Below are positions 4,728-14,526 of a stretch of 17,620 bases of DNA, piece after piece. The notes under the pieces were generated by a model. That model searched no databases. It was not told the DNA's origin and saw nothing but the letters and a program-made list of their open reading frames with translations. The stretch lies in NCBI GenBank assembly GCA_937902525.1, contig CALEKV010000032.1:1-17620 (forward strand), written 5' to 3'. The position numbers were made by a program, and so were the translations under genes. This DNA comes from an uncultured Candidatus Saccharibacteria bacterium. GTDB lineage: Bacteria; Patescibacteriota; Saccharimonadia; Saccharimonadales; Saccharimonadaceae. Positions within the stretch are counted from its first letter, which is position 1, and each line of letters starts with the position of its first letter.

Positions 4728-7202
4728 ATGAACGATAATTTTAACGAATTCAGTATGCGCTTAAGCGAAAACGCACGCGGGGCTATTCAAAATGCCGATG
4801 CGATTGCGCGCGGTTATGGCAGCCCTTATATTGGCACTGAGCACTTGCTGCTTGGTTTGTTAACGCAGAGTGGTAGCGTTGGTGCAAAAATGCTAGCCGA
4901 TAATGGCGTGACGCTGCCACGGGCTGAAGGTGCACTTAATATTAAACCGTCCAAGTTGACGGTTAGTACTGGCATGATTGGTATGAGCGAAACTACATTG
5001 TTAACTTTACGCATGGGCTTGGAAATGAGCCGTGAACTACACCAAGACTATATGGGAACCGAGCATTTATTGTACAGCTTACTTAAACAAAGCAATGCGC
5101 GGGCAACAGTGTTATTGCGTGAACTTGGAGTGGAAGTAGATACGTTGGCTGCGCAATTGGAAGAATATATTGACAAGACTGCACCAGAGGAACCGGCTAG
5201 CGTCGCCGCGGAAACTCGCCAGCAGGGTAAGCGTGGCGGCGCGTTGGACGTTTACGGCATTGACTTAACGGCTAAGGCTGCGCATGGCGAGTTGGACGCT
5301 ATGATTGGTCGTGAAAAGGAAGTGGGGCGCTTAGTAACAGTGCTAAGCCGCCGCACCAAAAATAATCCAGTATTGATTGGCGAGCCTGGCGTGGGTAAAA
5401 CTGCGATTGTAGAGGGTTTGGCGCAACGGATAATTAAAGAGGAAGTGCCCGATCATCTGCTCGACCGCCGCGTGATTATGCTTGATATGGCTGGTATGAT
5501 TGCTGGTACTAAGTACCGCGGAGAGTTTGAAGAGCGATTGAAAAAAGTGGTAGCCGAAATCAAAAAAGCCGCTAACATTATTGTATTTATTGATGAGTTG
5601 CACTTGTTGGTCGGTGCCGGCGCAGCCGAAGGCGCTATGGATGCGGCTAACATCTTAAAACCAGCTTTAGCGCGCGGTGAGCTGCACCTGATCGGCGCCA
5701 CTACCTTGGATGAGTATCGTAAGCATATTGAAAAGGATGCCGCCTTAGAGCGTCGCTTCCAACCGATTGTTGTGAAGGAGCCAAACCTTAAAGATACGAT
5801 TGCGATATTGAAGGGTCTGCGTGGGTATTATGAAAGTCACCATGGCGTGTCGCTCACTGACGATGTACTGGAAGGCGCTGCTTACATGGCGGACAGGTAT
5901 ATCGCCGACAGGTTCATGCCTGACAAGGCGATTGACGTGATTGACGAAGCTTCGGCGCTAGTGCGCGTAAAAAAAGGTCACAAGCCGAGCAAGCAACGCG
6001 AATACATGCGCGAATTAAAGCAGCTGGATGACAAAATGGAAGAGGCGGTCGCTCATGAAGATTACGAACGAGCCGCTATGTACAAGCAGCGCACTAGTCA
6101 GATCAATGAAAAGCTAGATACGTATAAGCGTGAGCAGGCCGAGAACAATCGTACCACACTGACAGAAGAAGATGTCGCCAAGGCGATTAGCGTGATGACG
6201 AATATACCTGTTGAAAAAATTCAGGTCAGCGAGGCGCGCTTATTAAAGAACCTGGAAAAGCACTTGGGGAAGTATGTGATTGGTCAGCAAGAAGCCGTGC
6301 ATAAAGTGGCTAAAGCCATTAGGCGCAGTCGTAGCGGCGTGGGAAACACCAAGCGACCAATTGGTAGTTTTGTCTTTATGGGCCCAACGGGCGTTGGTAA
6401 AACCGAGCTAGCCCGCGTGTTGGCGCGTGAAGTGTTTGGCAGTGAAGATGCGCTCGTAAAAATCGATATGAGCGAGTTTGCTGAAAAGCATAATACCAGC
6501 CGCTTAGTGGGTGCGCCTGCCGGCTATGTTGGCTATGAAGACGGTGGTAAGCTGACCGATAAAATTCGTCGCCAGCCGTACAGTGTGGTGTTATTTGATG
6601 AAATCGAGAAAGCGCACCCGGATGTATTTCAAATTTTGCTACAACTTTTGGAAGATGGTGTATTGACCGATGCTAAGGGACGGCAAGTGAGCTTCCGTAA
6701 CACTATTATCGTTTTAACAAGCAACTTGGGCGCCGATAAAATGATGAAAGAGAGTGCGCTTGGATTCCACGCCGCTACTAAGCACGACGAACAGCAACTT
6801 GACCGTGTACACAGCCGTAATGCTAAGGCGGCCGAAGACGAGCTGAAAAAGATGATGCGCCCCGAGTTGATAAATCGGTTTGATGGTATAGTGACCTTTA
6901 GGGCGTTAACTCGTAAGGAAGTCGGTGTGATTTTTGACAACTTTATTGCCGAACTGAAAGAGCGCTTGGTGCGCAAGGGCTTGGGCCTCAAAGTTACAGC
7001 GGGTGCCAAAAAACACCTGATTGACAGTGGTTATAGTGAACAATACGGCGCTAGGCCACTCCGGCGCGCCATTGAAGACGAACTTGAGCATGAAATTGCA
7101 GCCGGGGTTATTGACGGCACCTACCATAAAGGCGATATACTAGAAGCGAAGGCTAAACAAGGGGCAATCGCTATTGAACGACACACCGAATCAGAAAAGT
7201 AA
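4728..7202 (+). CDS. clpC: ATP-dependent Clp protease ATPase subunit ClpC
   Basis: Hexameric AAA+ unfoldase that feeds substrates to ClpP. The 824-residue protein starts at ATG 4728; the TTG at 4719 is in frame but almost touches the SD GGAGG at 4713-4717. The double Clp N-domain covers about 1-145. D1 has Walker A GEPGVGKT (218-225) and Walker B ending FIDE (287-290). A short UVR-like coiled middle segment lies around 430-475, which marks ClpC rather than ClpB, although the D1 core ([11 protein letters not shown]) is ClpB-like. D2 has Walker A GPTGVGKT (552-559) and Walker B ending FDE (623-625). The tripeptide LGF (678-680) sits where ClpP-binding loops carry LGF, IGF or VGF, so partnership with ClpP is expected. 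It is the first gene of the CIRCE-controlled operon, and its last 29 bases overlap the next gene. Confidence 0.95.
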   Translation: MNDNFNEFSMRLSENARGAIQNADAIARGYGSPYIGTEHLLLGLLTQSGSVGAKMLADNGVTLPRAEGALNIKPSKLTVSTGMIGMSETTLLTLRMGLEMSRELHQDYMGTEHLLYSLLKQSNARATVLLRELGVEVDTLAAQLEEYIDKTAPEEPASVAAETRQQGKRGGALDVYGIDLTAKAAHGELDAMIGREKEVGRLVTVLSRRTKNNPVLIGEPGVGKTAIVEGLAQRIIKEEVPDHLLDRRVIMLDMAGMIAGTKYRGEFEERLKKVVAEIKKAANIIVFIDELHLLVGAGAAEGAMDAANILKPALARGELHLIGATTLDEYRKHIEKDAALERRFQPIVVKEPNLKDTIAILKGLRGYYESHHGVSLTDDVLEGAAYMADRYIADRFMPDKAIDVIDEASALVRVKKGHKPSKQREYMRELKQLDDKMEEAVAHEDYERAAMYKQRTSQINEKLDTYKREQAENNRTTLTEEDVAKAISVMTNIPVEKIQVSEARLLKNLEKHLGKYVIGQQEAVHKVAKAIRRSRSGVGNTKRPIGSFVFMGPTGVGKTELARVLAREVFGSEDALVKIDMSEFAEKHNTSRLVGAPAGYVGYEDGGKLTDKIRRQPYSVVLFDEIEKAHPDVFQILLQLLEDGVLTDAKGRQVSFRNTIIVLTSNLGADKMMKESALGFHAATKHDEQQLDRVHSRNAKAAEDELKKMMRPELINRFDGIVTFRALTRKEVGVIFDNFIAELKERLVRKGLGLKVTAGAKKHLIDSGYSEQYGARPLRRAIEDELEHEIAAGVIDGTYHKGDILEAKAKQGAIAIERHTESEK

Positions 7203-8175
7203 GCATCCGCTATTTAAATCACTAGTTGGTTTCATGGTTGGTCTGTTGATTGCCGCTGGTGTTTTTGTGTATGGCAATCGGGTGGTCGATTTTATTGTCG
7301 CCAGCCGTTATACGCCCACCAGTCAAATTGCTGCCATTCATGATTCACTTAAATTAACGGGTGAGGGTACCAACTTGCTGTATGCCAGTATGCCATTAGT
7401 TCAAGATGGGCAGGCGTTTAACGCGGCCTGCGCATCAACCGAGCGTACGCAGGCGATACTAGGTTGCTATGGAAATCGTGATATTTACATCTATAATGTC
7501 ACTAATCCGGAGTTGACTGGCGCCATGGAGGTGACCTCGGCGCATGAAATGTTACACGCCGCCTATGATAGGCTGAACATTCTTGAACGCCCGGCGGTGG
7601 ATAAAATGCTACGTGAACAATACGATAAATTAAAGTCAGATTCACGTTTAACTAAGCTGATAACGTATTACGAACAGGCCGAGCCGGATGCTATAGATAA
7701 CGAGCTGCACTCTATCCTTGGCACCACTATCGCTAACTTATCGCCGCAGCTTGAAGCGTATTATGAGCGTTACTTCACTGACCGGCAGGCCATTGTGGTG
7801 ATGAATCAAAAGTATACCGCAGTGTTTGAATCGATCGATGCGCAAGCTAAGCAGCTGGCCGCTCAAATTGACGAGCTAAAACCTAGGGTGGAACAGCAGT
7901 TGGCGAATTATCAGCAAGACCTTCAGGTACTAAATCAAGACATAGTTGTTTTTAATTCGCGAGTGACCAGCGGTGCATTTAGTACACAAAGTGAGTTTGA
8001 TGCTGCTCGTTTGGTCCTGGTGTCTCGATCGAATAATTTAAATGCATGGCGCGATACATTGAATGGTGAGATCAACCAGTATAATGTTTTGGTAGCGCAG
8101 CAAAATAAACTATCGGTGCGTACGGAGCAGCTTAACAGTAGTATTAATGCTGCTCCCGAGGCAAGTGGGTTATAA
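7174..8175 (+). CDS. Membrane-anchored HEMLH protein, putative zinc metallopeptidase
   Basis: The 333-residue protein starts at TTG 7174 inside the end of clpC, with AAGGGG (7159-7164) nine bases upstream. The next in-frame ATG would remove part of the membrane segment. A single hydrophobic segment lies at about 15-42, with a basic N-terminus, so most of the protein should face outward. HEMLH at 124-128, in TSAHEMLHAAYDRL, fits the HExxH zinc motif; Glu177 in DNELHSILGTT is a candidate third ligand of the gluzincin kind (inference). Cysteines 86 and 98 could pair outside the cell. Residues about 210-320 are a long helical, probably coiled-coil, region. Its TAA shares one base with the radA ATG, so the three genes are tightly coupled. 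No named family is certain. Placement after clpC suggests envelope quality control. Confidence 0.7.
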   Translation: MNDTPNQKSKHPLFKSLVGFMVGLLIAAGVFVYGNRVVDFIVASRYTPTSQIAAIHDSLKLTGEGTNLLYASMPLVQDGQAFNAACASTERTQAILGCYGNRDIYIYNVTNPELTGAMEVTSAHEMLHAAYDRLNILERPAVDKMLREQYDKLKSDSRLTKLITYYEQAEPDAIDNELHSILGTTIANLSPQLEAYYERYFTDRQAIVVMNQKYTAVFESIDAQAKQLAAQIDELKPRVEQQLANYQQDLQVLNQDIVVFNSRVTSGAFSTQSEFDAARLVLVSRSNNLNAWRDTLNGEINQYNVLVAQQNKLSVRTEQLNSSINAAPEASGL

Positions 8176-9524
8176 TGCCGAAGGCGCGGCTGCAATTTGT
8201 TTGTCAAACATGCGGTGCGGCATACCCTAAGTGGAGCGGCCGGTGTGAAAACTGCGGTGAGTGGAATACCTTAGTGGAGCAAGAGCCTGTCGCGGTCGGT
8301 GCTTCCGCTGTAGCTAAAAGCGCCGGTAAAGTATTGTCACCCCAAACCATGAAATCAATCGAGGTGTCTGAATCGACCATTCGCATAAAAACTGGTTTTA
8401 GTGATTTAGACGCGGTGCTGGGCGGCGGTATTTTGCCGGGGGGTGTGATGCTGCTGGCCGGACAGCCGGGTATAGGTAAAAGCACCTTGTTAATGCAAGT
8501 TGCCGCACATATTGCCACAAATAAATCTGTTTTGTATGCTAGTGGCGAGGAATCTGCTAGCCAGGTCAAACTGCGAGCGGTACGCTTAGGGGCGGCACAG
8601 GGTGACTTGTTAGAGTTTGTATCAAGTACTAGCGCCGATGATATTGCGGCCACTATTCGCGCTGGTAAACATTCGCTGGTGATTATCGATTCGATTCAGA
8701 CCCTTAGCTTAGCTGAAGTCGCTAGCGCTCCGGGCAGCGTCAGTCAAATTACTAACAGCTCCAACGTGGTTATACGTGCTGCTAAGCAATCTGGTGCGGC
8801 TGTGGTGTTGGTTGGGCATGTCACAAAAGAAGGCAGTATAGCCGGTCCAAAAGTATTGGAGCACTTAGTAGACGTCGTTTTGCAGTTTGAGGGTGATCGT
8901 TATGGCGGGTTTAAGGTGGTGCGGGCGATAAAAAACCGCTACGGTAGCACTAGTGAAGCAGCAATTTTTGAGATGGACGATAAAGGCTTAAGGATTGTTG
9001 ACAACCCTAGCGCGGCGCTTTTGGCGGAGCGGCTTAACACTGATGGTTCAGTGATTTTGGCCACCCTGGAAGGCAACCGGCCTATTCTGGTAGAAATACA
9101 GGCACTTGTCAATCAGAGCAACTTCGGGTATCCTAAAAGGACGGCCAGCGGGTTTGACCTAAACCGCCTTAATGTGTTAATCGCCGTGCTGGAACGGCGC
9201 ACAAAACTGAATTTATCAGATAAAGATATTTATATTAATGTGGTCGGTGGGCTAAGGCTGGCGGATTCAGCTGCTGACTTGGCGGTTTGCATGGCGATTG
9301 CAAGCGCTGCGGCAAGCAGGCGGCTGGGTGATGGGCTGGTGGTATTTGGTGAGGTTGGTTTGGGCGGTGAAATACGCAGCGTGCCCATGGCTGATAAACG
9401 GGTTGCAGAAGCCAAAAAACTAGGCTTTACCACCGCCATTGGACCAGTGCAAAAAAATAAGAACTCATTCATTAATGGCGTCAAAGATTTACGCCAGGCG
9501 CTTATCGACTACTTAAAGTCGTAG
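8175..9524 (+). CDS. radA: DNA repair protein RadA
   Basis: RecA-like branch-migration ATPase used in recombinational repair and transformation. The 449 residues carry a four-cysteine zinc finger (C10, C13, C24, C27), Walker A GQPGIGKST (96-104), the RadA signature KNRYG (253-257; KNRFG in most) and a C-terminal Lon-protease-like domain (about 285-449). Length is close to the 450-460 usual for the family. The ATG shares its A with the stop of the upstream gene (TAATG), indicating translational coupling. In Firmicutes radA also follows clpC, so the context supports orthology, and CIRCE may regulate it by read-through. Confidence 0.97.
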   Translation: MPKARLQFVCQTCGAAYPKWSGRCENCGEWNTLVEQEPVAVGASAVAKSAGKVLSPQTMKSIEVSESTIRIKTGFSDLDAVLGGGILPGGVMLLAGQPGIGKSTLLMQVAAHIATNKSVLYASGEESASQVKLRAVRLGAAQGDLLEFVSSTSADDIAATIRAGKHSLVIIDSIQTLSLAEVASAPGSVSQITNSSNVVIRAAKQSGAAVVLVGHVTKEGSIAGPKVLEHLVDVVLQFEGDRYGGFKVVRAIKNRYGSTSEAAIFEMDDKGLRIVDNPSAALLAERLNTDGSVILATLEGNRPILVEIQALVNQSNFGYPKRTASGFDLNRLNVLIAVLERRTKLNLSDKDIYINVVGGLRLADSAADLAVCMAIASAAASRRLGDGLVVFGEVGLGGEIRSVPMADKRVAEAKKLGFTTAIGPVQKNKNSFINGVKDLRQALIDYLKS

Positions 9525-9540
9525 CAGAAAAGGAAAATAT

Positions 9541-10473
9541 ATGAACAATACAATCGATTTGCTGCTGGTAGCGGTAACATTAGTGATTTTAGGCGAGGTG
9601 ACTTACTTGCTAGCTAAATTACCTAAAAGCAGTATTAAATCAAAACAGCGGAGTATTTTACTCGATACGTCTGTATTGATGGATGGCCGGATATTAGGTG
9701 TGGCAAAAAGTGGTTTTATGGGCGGCACATTGGTTATTCCGCGGAGCGTAGTTGGCGAGCTGCAATTTTTAGCTGACAACGCCGATGCCGATAAGCGCTC
9801 TAGGGCGCGCTATGGCCTAGATGTAGTGAGCCAATTACAAGCCATGGACGGTGTCGATGTGGAGTTGCTGCAAGATGGCAGTCGTGCCAAGGAGGGCGTG
9901 GATAATCAATTGTTAATGCTTGCCAAGCAAAATGGTGCCGCAATCTGTACGATTGATTATAATTTAAATAAAGTTGCCGTGGTGGAGGGTATCCAGGTAT
10001 TGAATATCAACGAGCTTGCCCAAGGGTTAAGGATGGCACATTTGCCTGGTGAAACGATGTTAATAGAGTTGGTACAGAAGGGCCAGGATAGCCATCAGGG
10101 AGTTGGATATTTGGCGGATGGCACTATGGTAGTTGTCGAGCAGGCGGGCAGCCAAATTGGTCAAACCGTGCAAGTGGAAGTAACGCGTAGCTTGCAAACG
10201 GCGGCTGGCAAGATGATGTTTGCCCGAAGGATTGAACAAAGTGGAGCACAAAAACAGGTTAAAGCAGGCCAGCGTAACGCCCCAGTTCGCAGTAAGGCGC
10301 ACGGCAAGCAGCAACAAGCAGCGGCGCAACGACCAAAAGTAGTCAAGCCGCTGTCAGTAGAACGTCAAGCGCAACCCGAACGCAACAAGCAAGCGCCGCG
10401 TGTTAACCATGCGCGGAAAAATAGTCGGGTCGATCACGAATCCAACTTAATTGACCTTGTGCAAAAGCAATAA
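9541..10473 (+). CDS. PIN/TRAM domain membrane protein, YacL-like nuclease
   Basis: Probable membrane-tethered RNase. The 310 residues begin with one hydrophobic segment (about 5-26), where Bacillus YacL has several. The PIN domain (about 38-155) shows the acidic metal-binding set: Asp42 in LLDTSVLMDGR, Glu73 in VGELQF, Asp121 and Asp139 in TIDYN. A TRAM domain follows (about 170-230), then a basic, Gln/Lys/Arg-rich disordered tail (235-310) that could bind RNA (inference). ATG 9541 has AAAGGA seven bases upstream, and the gene stands 16 bases after radA. In Firmicutes disA separates radA from yacL; here it is missing. The stop codon directly abuts the stop of the converging PBP gene, and I see no terminator between them. 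Confidence 0.88.
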   Translation: MNNTIDLLLVAVTLVILGEVTYLLAKLPKSSIKSKQRSILLDTSVLMDGRILGVAKSGFMGGTLVIPRSVVGELQFLADNADADKRSRARYGLDVVSQLQAMDGVDVELLQDGSRAKEGVDNQLLMLAKQNGAAICTIDYNLNKVAVVEGIQVLNINELAQGLRMAHLPGETMLIELVQKGQDSHQGVGYLADGTMVVVEQAGSQIGQTVQVEVTRSLQTAAGKMMFARRIEQSGAQKQVKAGQRNAPVRSKAHGKQQQAAAQRPKVVKPLSVERQAQPERNKQAPRVNHARKNSRVDHESNLIDLVQKQ

Positions 10474-13191
10474 TTATCGCGACCCAGGGGTGTACGTATC
10501 GGATTGTGTATTTTGGTAATAACCGGTATCTGTGACGGTTGCGGTAACCGTATATGCGCTTCCTTTTGGTGCGCTTATGGGTACTGTGATTGCACCGTCG
10601 CTTGTAATTGATTGCGATGAAATTGAGCTGCCGTTCAATTGGATATCCAATGTTTGTAGCGCAAACTTTCCCTGGCTGTACTTGACTGTTGCGGTGCTGT
10701 CGCGGTTATTAATATCAACCGTGACAGTCGGGTTATCGTCCGAACAGGAGTGGGCGTCGTCGTTGGCCTCCGGATCATAGCCTGCGGGTGCTGTAATGGT
10801 TGTTTTTTTAGTGATTGGATCGGTGTATTTAGTAATGTCCAGATTTTCTAACGCTGCTGGCGGCGTGCACTCAGTGGCCTTTTTTTTTGACACGCGATCA
10901 AACTTCATCTTTTCGGTTGACGGAGCGTTAGCCTTGTTGAAATAGCTGGGGTAGATGTCGCCGCTTATCGTTTGAATGCCAGCCGGACGTTCCCAATAGT
11001 CGGCGATTATTTTGCCATCGGCTTTGTATTTGTTGGTTGCCTGCACCATGACTTGGTCAAGGATGTACATTGGGATAATTGAATAACCACGACCGATAGT
11101 TAGCCTGGTGTTGTCAGGATTGCCGACCCAAACAGACATACTTAGGCTTGGCGTGTAGCCAACGGTCCATAGGTCCTTTGAATAGGCTTTGCCGTTAATT
11201 GAGATATCGGAAGTACCAGTTTTGATGGCAATTTTTAGCTTGTTGGCGTCGATATTTTTTGACGGCAGGCGTGTTAATAATTTGGCCCGCATATTACTAT
11301 CTGACAGAATGTCGTTGACTATGTAAGCAGCTTGCGGATCAATCACTTGCTTGGGCTTTTCATTTTTATATTTTAGCAGGGAGTCTCCATTACCATTAGT
11401 TACTTCGAGGATGCTGCTTTGCGGAATGTACGCCCCCATGCGCCCTAGTGAGGCGAGCGCGTTTGTGTGATCGGTAAGTTTTGTGCCGCAACTGCCTATG
11501 GCGCTACTGAGTCCAGCATCTTTTTCAGCACCCTGCGTGCAATAGCCGCTGTCGCCTAAGGCACGAATCGTTTCCCAGCTGGATTCAACGCCAGTTTGCT
11601 GCATAGCTTTGATAGCCGGTATGTTGCGTGAACGATCCAGTGACTCGCGGATAGATATATTTCCTAAGAAGGTACTGTCGGCGTTATTTGGCGTGTAATT
11701 CGTTCCAAACGTTGTGCGCGAATCGGATAATATTGAACCTGCACCCCAGTTCGGTTTGCCTTCAGGCTGTTTTTGGAAAAGCTGCGCAAAAACTAATGGC
11801 TTAATAGATGAGCCCGGCTGTATATATGCAGTGGCGGCATTATTCTGTCCGTAGCCTGGTGTGTCATAACCCTTGCTGCCTATAAGGGCTAAAATTTGCC
11901 CAGTCTGCGTATCTTCGATGGCTCCGGCCGCATTCCTGAAACCGGAATATTCCGGACATCCGATACTGCCGCATAGTGTTGTGCCAAGTTTGGCATTAAA
12001 CATATCATTCACGCCTTGCTCTAGGTAAGTTTGCATTTCGTAGTCCAATGTTGTTTTAACGCTCAGGCCGCCATTGCCAACCACTGCTTTACCAAGTTGC
12101 TCGTCGAGCTGCTCTTTCACCATATCCACAAAGTGAGGCGCTAATTTGTTGGTATCGGAATTGGTTGGTGGATAAATACCGTCAAGGACGGCTACTTTTT
12201 TAGCTTCATCCGCTTGCTCGCGCGTAATATATTTCATTTCGGCCATGTTATCCAACACTTTATGTTGACGTTCGGTCAAGGCGGCGTGCCCAAAGTCTTT
12301 ATAAGGGTTATACAATGATGGATTGTTTGGAATTGCTGCTAACAGCGCGGCTTCTGCTAGGGTTAGGTCTTTGGTAGTTTTATGGAAGTATGCTTGTGCG
12401 CCGCTTTCCACGCCGTTGCGTGGTCCGCCGTAAGGGGATTCATTTAGGTATAATGTTAGGATTTGATCTTTGTTATACATTCGTTCGACTTCAATGGCCA
12501 AGATCATTTCCTTGATTTTGCGCGGGATACCAGACAGACCACGTTGGGCTTGTTGGTCGGGCGGGAAGAACACTTGCTTGACGAGCTGTTGTGTTAAGGT
12601 TGAGCCGCCCTGAACAGCGTTGCCTTGGGCGTTGCTTAAAAAGGCGCGAGTTAAGCCAGTTAAGCTGACGCCACTGTGTTTATAAAAATCTTTGTCTTCA
12701 ATGGCAACGGTTGCTTGCTTGACGTAATCGCCCATTTGCTCAGACTTAATGACCAATGTATAGTTTCCACCGCCCTTATCTTCCCATAACAATTTGCCGT
12801 TTCGGTCATAGTATTTGGTAACAGTTGACTGGACGCGCTTGTCAATTTCGCCAGGACGAATGGCGTCCAAATCTTTACGGTAGTAAGCAAATAATACTCC
12901 TATAAGCAGCACCATAGCGACAACAAAGCCGCCAAGTAGTTTAAGCGCCATTTTGAGGCCGTTTTTGCTGAACCAAAACCTGATAATGCGTTTGGGGTGT
13001 AGACGGTATAAGATACGTAAAACAGGGTGTTTGGGTAGACTGGCCAAGTACTCGGCCTTTTTGCGGGCGGTGGCATCCTTTTTAGTGCGCCTGTGGCGTG
13101 CTAAATTCGCATACAAACTTACGCTGCGCTTTTTTTTACCGCCTAAACTCGCTCTACGTGGTGAGCTTGTTACTACCTTATGCTTTTTCAC
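10474..13191 (-). CDS. Class A penicillin-binding protein (PBP1A type)
   Basis: Bifunctional peptidoglycan synthase: glycosyltransferase plus transpeptidase. The 905 residues start at GTG 13191. A very basic cytoplasmic tail (1-75) precedes one membrane segment (about 80-103). The GT51 domain shows EDKDFYKHSG (165-174, Glu165 catalytic) and QGGSTLTQQLVK (194-205). The transpeptidase has SSIK (461-464, Ser461 nucleophile), SRN (521-523) and KTGT (657-660). Cysteines at 407, 412, 551 and 568 lie outside the membrane. A Thr/Ser/Asp-rich C-terminal extension (about 770-905) looks like an Ig-like beta domain. Nine A residues in the coding strand (10880-10888) encode KKK and are a possible slippage site, but the frame is intact. 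No SD is well placed: AGGGA nearly touches the GTG and a second GGGA lies ten bases upstream. Confidence 0.95.
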   Translation of the reverse strand: MKKHKVVTSSPRRASLGGKKKRSVSLYANLARHRRTKKDATARKKAEYLASLPKHPVLRILYRLHPKRIIRFWFSKNGLKMALKLLGGFVVAMVLLIGVLFAYYRKDLDAIRPGEIDKRVQSTVTKYYDRNGKLLWEDKGGGNYTLVIKSEQMGDYVKQATVAIEDKDFYKHSGVSLTGLTRAFLSNAQGNAVQGGSTLTQQLVKQVFFPPDQQAQRGLSGIPRKIKEMILAIEVERMYNKDQILTLYLNESPYGGPRNGVESGAQAYFHKTTKDLTLAEAALLAAIPNNPSLYNPYKDFGHAALTERQHKVLDNMAEMKYITREQADEAKKVAVLDGIYPPTNSDTNKLAPHFVDMVKEQLDEQLGKAVVGNGGLSVKTTLDYEMQTYLEQGVNDMFNAKLGTTLCGSIGCPEYSGFRNAAGAIEDTQTGQILALIGSKGYDTPGYGQNNAATAYIQPGSSIKPLVFAQLFQKQPEGKPNWGAGSILSDSRTTFGTNYTPNNADSTFLGNISIRESLDRSRNIPAIKAMQQTGVESSWETIRALGDSGYCTQGAEKDAGLSSAIGSCGTKLTDHTNALASLGRMGAYIPQSSILEVTNGNGDSLLKYKNEKPKQVIDPQAAYIVNDILSDSNMRAKLLTRLPSKNIDANKLKIAIKTGTSDISINGKAYSKDLWTVGYTPSLSMSVWVGNPDNTRLTIGRGYSIIPMYILDQVMVQATNKYKADGKIIADYWERPAGIQTISGDIYPSYFNKANAPSTEKMKFDRVSKKKATECTPPAALENLDITKYTDPITKKTTITAPAGYDPEANDDAHSCSDDNPTVTVDINNRDSTATVKYSQGKFALQTLDIQLNGSSISSQSITSDGAITVPISAPKGSAYTVTATVTDTGYYQNTQSDTYTPGSR

Positions 13192-13223
13192 TTCCCTGTA
13201 TTCCCATAAGCAATATTATTCCA

Positions 13224-13229
13224 ATTATA
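13224..13229 (-). promoter_or_regulatory. -10 element for the PBP gene
   Basis: Minus-strand TATAAT, directly preceded by TG. The only -35-like hexamer, TTGGCA at 13249-13254, is 19 bases away, longer than ideal. Expected +1 is near 13217, about 25 bases before the GTG start. Confidence 0.5.
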
Positions 13230-13262
13230 CACTAACCGCGCGGCGCCATGCCAATAATTATG

Positions 13263-13271
13263 TGCTAAAAT
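13263..13271 (+). promoter_or_regulatory. Extended -10 promoter of tyrS
   Basis: TGCTAAAAT is an extended -10 without a clear -35. Expected +1 is near 13278. The ATG at 13307 has AAAAGGAG at 13294-13301. It is divergent to the PBP promoter about 35 bases away. No T-box leader is present, as the leader is only about 29 bases. Confidence 0.5.
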
Positions 13272-13306
13272 TACCCCTAGGATATTACATAATAAAAGGA
13301 GCAAGT

Positions 13307-14515
13307 ATGACGCTTTCCGAGGAGCTTTCCTGGCGCGGTTTTATAAATCAAACCACGTACGCCGATATTACCGAACTAGACAAGGCTCCACTGACATTTT
13401 ATTGGGGTGTGGACCCAAGCGCGGACAGTATGACCATTGGCAATTTGGCTCCAGCGATGATGATCCGTCACTTTATCAATTACGGCCATAAGCCAATATT
13501 GTTGGTAGGGGGTGCGACCGGCATGATAGGCGATCCTGATGGTAAAAAGCAGGAGCGTGATTTAAAAACTGTTGAGGAAATAGATAAAAATGTTAATGGA
13601 CTGAGCGCCCAATATAAAACAATCTTTGCCGGCAGCGACTTTGTTTTAGTTAATAATTACGACTGGTTCAAGGAAATTAATTATCTTGATTTTTTGCGCA
13701 ATATCGGCAAACACGTCAGTATGACACAAATGCTTGACCGTGAGTTTGTTAAAGCGCGTATTGGTGAAGGTGGCGAAGGCATCAGTTATGCAGAATTTAG
13801 CTATAGCCTGATACAGGGCTACGACTTTTTGCACCTGTTCCGGACTAAGGGTGCCACACTACAGGTAGCGGGTGCTGACCAATGGGGTAATAGCATTGCG
13901 GGCGTGGAACTAATCAGGCGCCTGGAGGGCGCAGAGGCGCATATTTTTACCGCGCCACTTATTGTCAACAGGCAAACAGGCGTTAAATTTGGCAAAAGCG
14001 AAGGTGGCGCTATTTGGCTCGATCCCACTAAAACCAGCCCGTACAAGTTTTACCAATTTTGGTTGAACGTGGATGACGAAACGGCTAAAGATTTGGTTAA
14101 AATCTACACCTTGCTTGATAAGGACACCGTGGAGGCATTGATTGCCGACCACGAGACCAACCCTGGCGAACGCGCCTTGCAAAAAACCTTGGCGCGTGAA
14201 GTGACCGATATTGTGCATAGTCGTGAGCGCCGCGAAAGCGTGGAGCGTGTCACGGCGGCACTGTTTGGTGGTACGATAAATGAGTTGACAGATGATGATA
14301 TTGGTACGTTAAGTGCTGAAATTCCGACCGTTGTTCCGCAAAGTGCTATTAGCGCGCTGGTGGCCACGGGTTTGGCAAGTAGTAATGGTGAGGCGCGGCG
14401 TTTGATATGCGGTGGCGCCATTAGTGTGAATGGCCAAAAAATCACTGAAGACTTTGGTGTTGCAAGCAAGAGTCTGATTAAAAAAGGTAAGAACAGCTAT
14501 ATATTAGTGCGGTAA
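13307..14515 (+). CDS. tyrS: Tyrosyl-tRNA synthetase
   Basis: Class I synthetase that charges tRNA-Tyr. The 402 residues start at ATG 13307 after a strong SD; the open frame upstream of it lies over the PBP gene and is not coding. The Rossmann domain shows WGVDPSADS (33-41), the GADQWGNS tyrosine-site block (189-196) and the KMSKS-equivalent KFGKS (227-231). An S4 RNA-binding domain closes the protein (about 340-402). The HIGH motif reads TIGN at 43-46, so both histidines are replaced by Thr and Asn. Other family marks are intact, so the enzyme is probably active. The next gene follows after 11 bases and is likely co-transcribed. Confidence 0.97.
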   Translation: MTLSEELSWRGFINQTTYADITELDKAPLTFYWGVDPSADSMTIGNLAPAMMIRHFINYGHKPILLVGGATGMIGDPDGKKQERDLKTVEEIDKNVNGLSAQYKTIFAGSDFVLVNNYDWFKEINYLDFLRNIGKHVSMTQMLDREFVKARIGEGGEGISYAEFSYSLIQGYDFLHLFRTKGATLQVAGADQWGNSIAGVELIRRLEGAEAHIFTAPLIVNRQTGVKFGKSEGGAIWLDPTKTSPYKFYQFWLNVDDETAKDLVKIYTLLDKDTVEALIADHETNPGERALQKTLAREVTDIVHSRERRESVERVTAALFGGTINELTDDDIGTLSAEIPTVVPQSAISALVATGLASSNGEARRLICGGAISVNGQKITEDFGVASKSLIKKGKNSYILVR

Positions 14516-14526
14516 CAGGAGGTAGT

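Noticed and set aside
12953..13306. N-terminal extension of TyrRS by 118 codons
   Set aside because: The stretch lies over the start of the PBP gene on the other strand; the strong SD at 13294-13301 fixes the start at 13307 and the protein then has normal length.
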